In this document: positions 14,044 through 14,171 of the stretch, one piece after another
Position numbering within the stretch: position 1 is the first letter of the stretch
Layout: each line of letters opens with the position of its first letter
DNA from: Limosilactobacillus pontis
Lineage (GTDB): Bacteria > Bacillota > Bacilli > Lactobacillales > Lactobacillaceae
Assembly (NCBI RefSeq): GCF_002940945.1
Contig: NZ_PNFV01000017.1
Location: 1 to 14,171 of the forward strand
Direction of reading: 5' to 3'
DNA length: 14,171 bases
The notes under the pieces: generated by a model
Told to the model about the DNA's origin: nothing
What the model saw: only the letters and a program-made list of their open reading frames with translations
Databases searched by the model: none
Made by a program: the position numbers and the translations under genes

Positions 14044-14171
14044 TTATGCGGCTTGAGCGCGGAATTTTTCCGCGGTCAAGCCGTTTTTGGATGTATAAGC
14101 TCGTTGAGTGTTGAAATATTTAATAGCTTCCTTTACTGATTGTTCTAATTCCGTCAATGTTTTAGGCCGCG
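14044..14171 (-). CDS. IS3-family transposase OrfB, C-terminal fragment (runs off right edge)
   Basis: The last 41 codons read RPKTLTELEQSVKEAIKYFN, then TQRAYTSKNGLTAEKFRAQAA, with TAA at 14044-14046. The YFNxxR then GLTxEKFR pattern is the end of the integrase-like catalytic domain of IS3-family OrfB proteins. The DDE residues lie outside the window. The last 16 residues are encoded by a hairpin-forming stretch that is also a terminator on the opposite strand. The tail is homologous, codon for codon, to the broken tail at 4452-4496. Confidence 0.75.
   Translation of the reverse strand, partial: RPKTLTELEQSVKEAIKYFNTQRAYTSKNGLTAEKFRAQAA
14049..14088 (+). terminator. Intrinsic terminator embedded in the transposase 3' end, facing into the IS
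   Basis: Stem 14049-14064 / 14068-14083 (16 pairs, one mismatch), TTT loop, then TTTTT (14084-14088). It would stop plus-strand transcription that enters the IS through its right end, antisense to the transposase gene. Confidence 0.85.

Larger units (their letters stand above)
14001..14171 (-). mobile_element. Right (transposase 3') end of an IS3-like element, truncated by the window edge
   Basis: The terminal segment from about 14001, with TGTCAAGTATACAG at 14012-14025 and AAATAGAAAA at 14029-14038, mirrors the left IS end at 136-98. An OrfB reading frame follows and runs off the right edge. On the minus strand, reading out of the element, TTGACA (14017-14012) is a perfect -35 box. The tip is uncertain by several bases; 14001 is chosen because GC and the TA/GCC positions then align with the left end. 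Confidence 0.72.

Noticed and set aside
1..14171. CRISPR array, toxin-antitoxin pair, restriction or phage-defence genes
   Set aside because: No regularly spaced repeats and no reading frame with such domains on either strand.

Overview
The window looks like chromosome of a heterofermentative lactobacillus, most likely Limosilactobacillus. The evidence is a complete 803-residue xylulose-5-phosphate/fructose-6-phosphate phosphoketolase with strong highly-expressed codon bias, a C69 dipeptidase, a lactobacillar EbsC/YbaK protein, BrnQ, IS3-type insertion-sequence debris and classic Gram-positive AGGAG ribosome binding sites. Species cannot be fixed from the sequence alone.

Layout. 1-136: left end of an IS3-like element whose transposase ORF runs off the left edge. 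165-2178 (-): dipeptidase pepD and the YbaK-type deacylase. 2318-3049 (+): orphan GntR/UTRA regulator. 3101-3295: decayed IS3-type transposase tail. 3453-4340 (+): orphan 3-hydroxyacyl-CoA dehydrogenase. 4413-4728: roughly 310-bp internally deleted IS relic. 4752-5864 (-): acyltransferase-3 membrane protein. 6150-8561 (+): phosphoketolase xfp, monocistronic. 8803-11900 (+): brnQ, ROK sugar kinase and Cof-type HAD phosphatase, ending at a bidirectional terminator. 11951-13774 (-): CPA2-type cation/proton antiporter with a C-terminal TrkA-like module. 14001-14171: right end of an IS3-like element related to the one at the left edge and in the same orientation.

How the genes work together. Most host genes are ordinary lactobacillar housekeeping: peptide breakdown, amino-acid uptake, the key phosphoketolase step of heterofermentation, sugar phosphorylation/dephosphorylation and ion homeostasis. 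The 3.1-4.7 kb stretch is the accessory part: one more AT-rich gene sandwiched between two IS relics.

The most interesting signal is not a host gene but RNA and promoter architecture built into the IS ends. The left IS end carries a TATAAT and a long hairpin that pairs the transposase Shine-Dalgarno with the terminal repeat. The right end carries an outward TTGACA that would sit 16-17 bp from that TATAAT if the two ends were joined in a circle. The last codons of the transposase gene fold into a hairpin that, in two of three copies, is followed by a T-run and so is an intrinsic terminator against antisense transcription. The relic at 4.4-4.7 kb has lost its protein but kept both hairpins, and these now sit as the only evident terminators between two convergent host genes. 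I see no CRISPR array, tRNA, rRNA, prophage or recognisable defence system.
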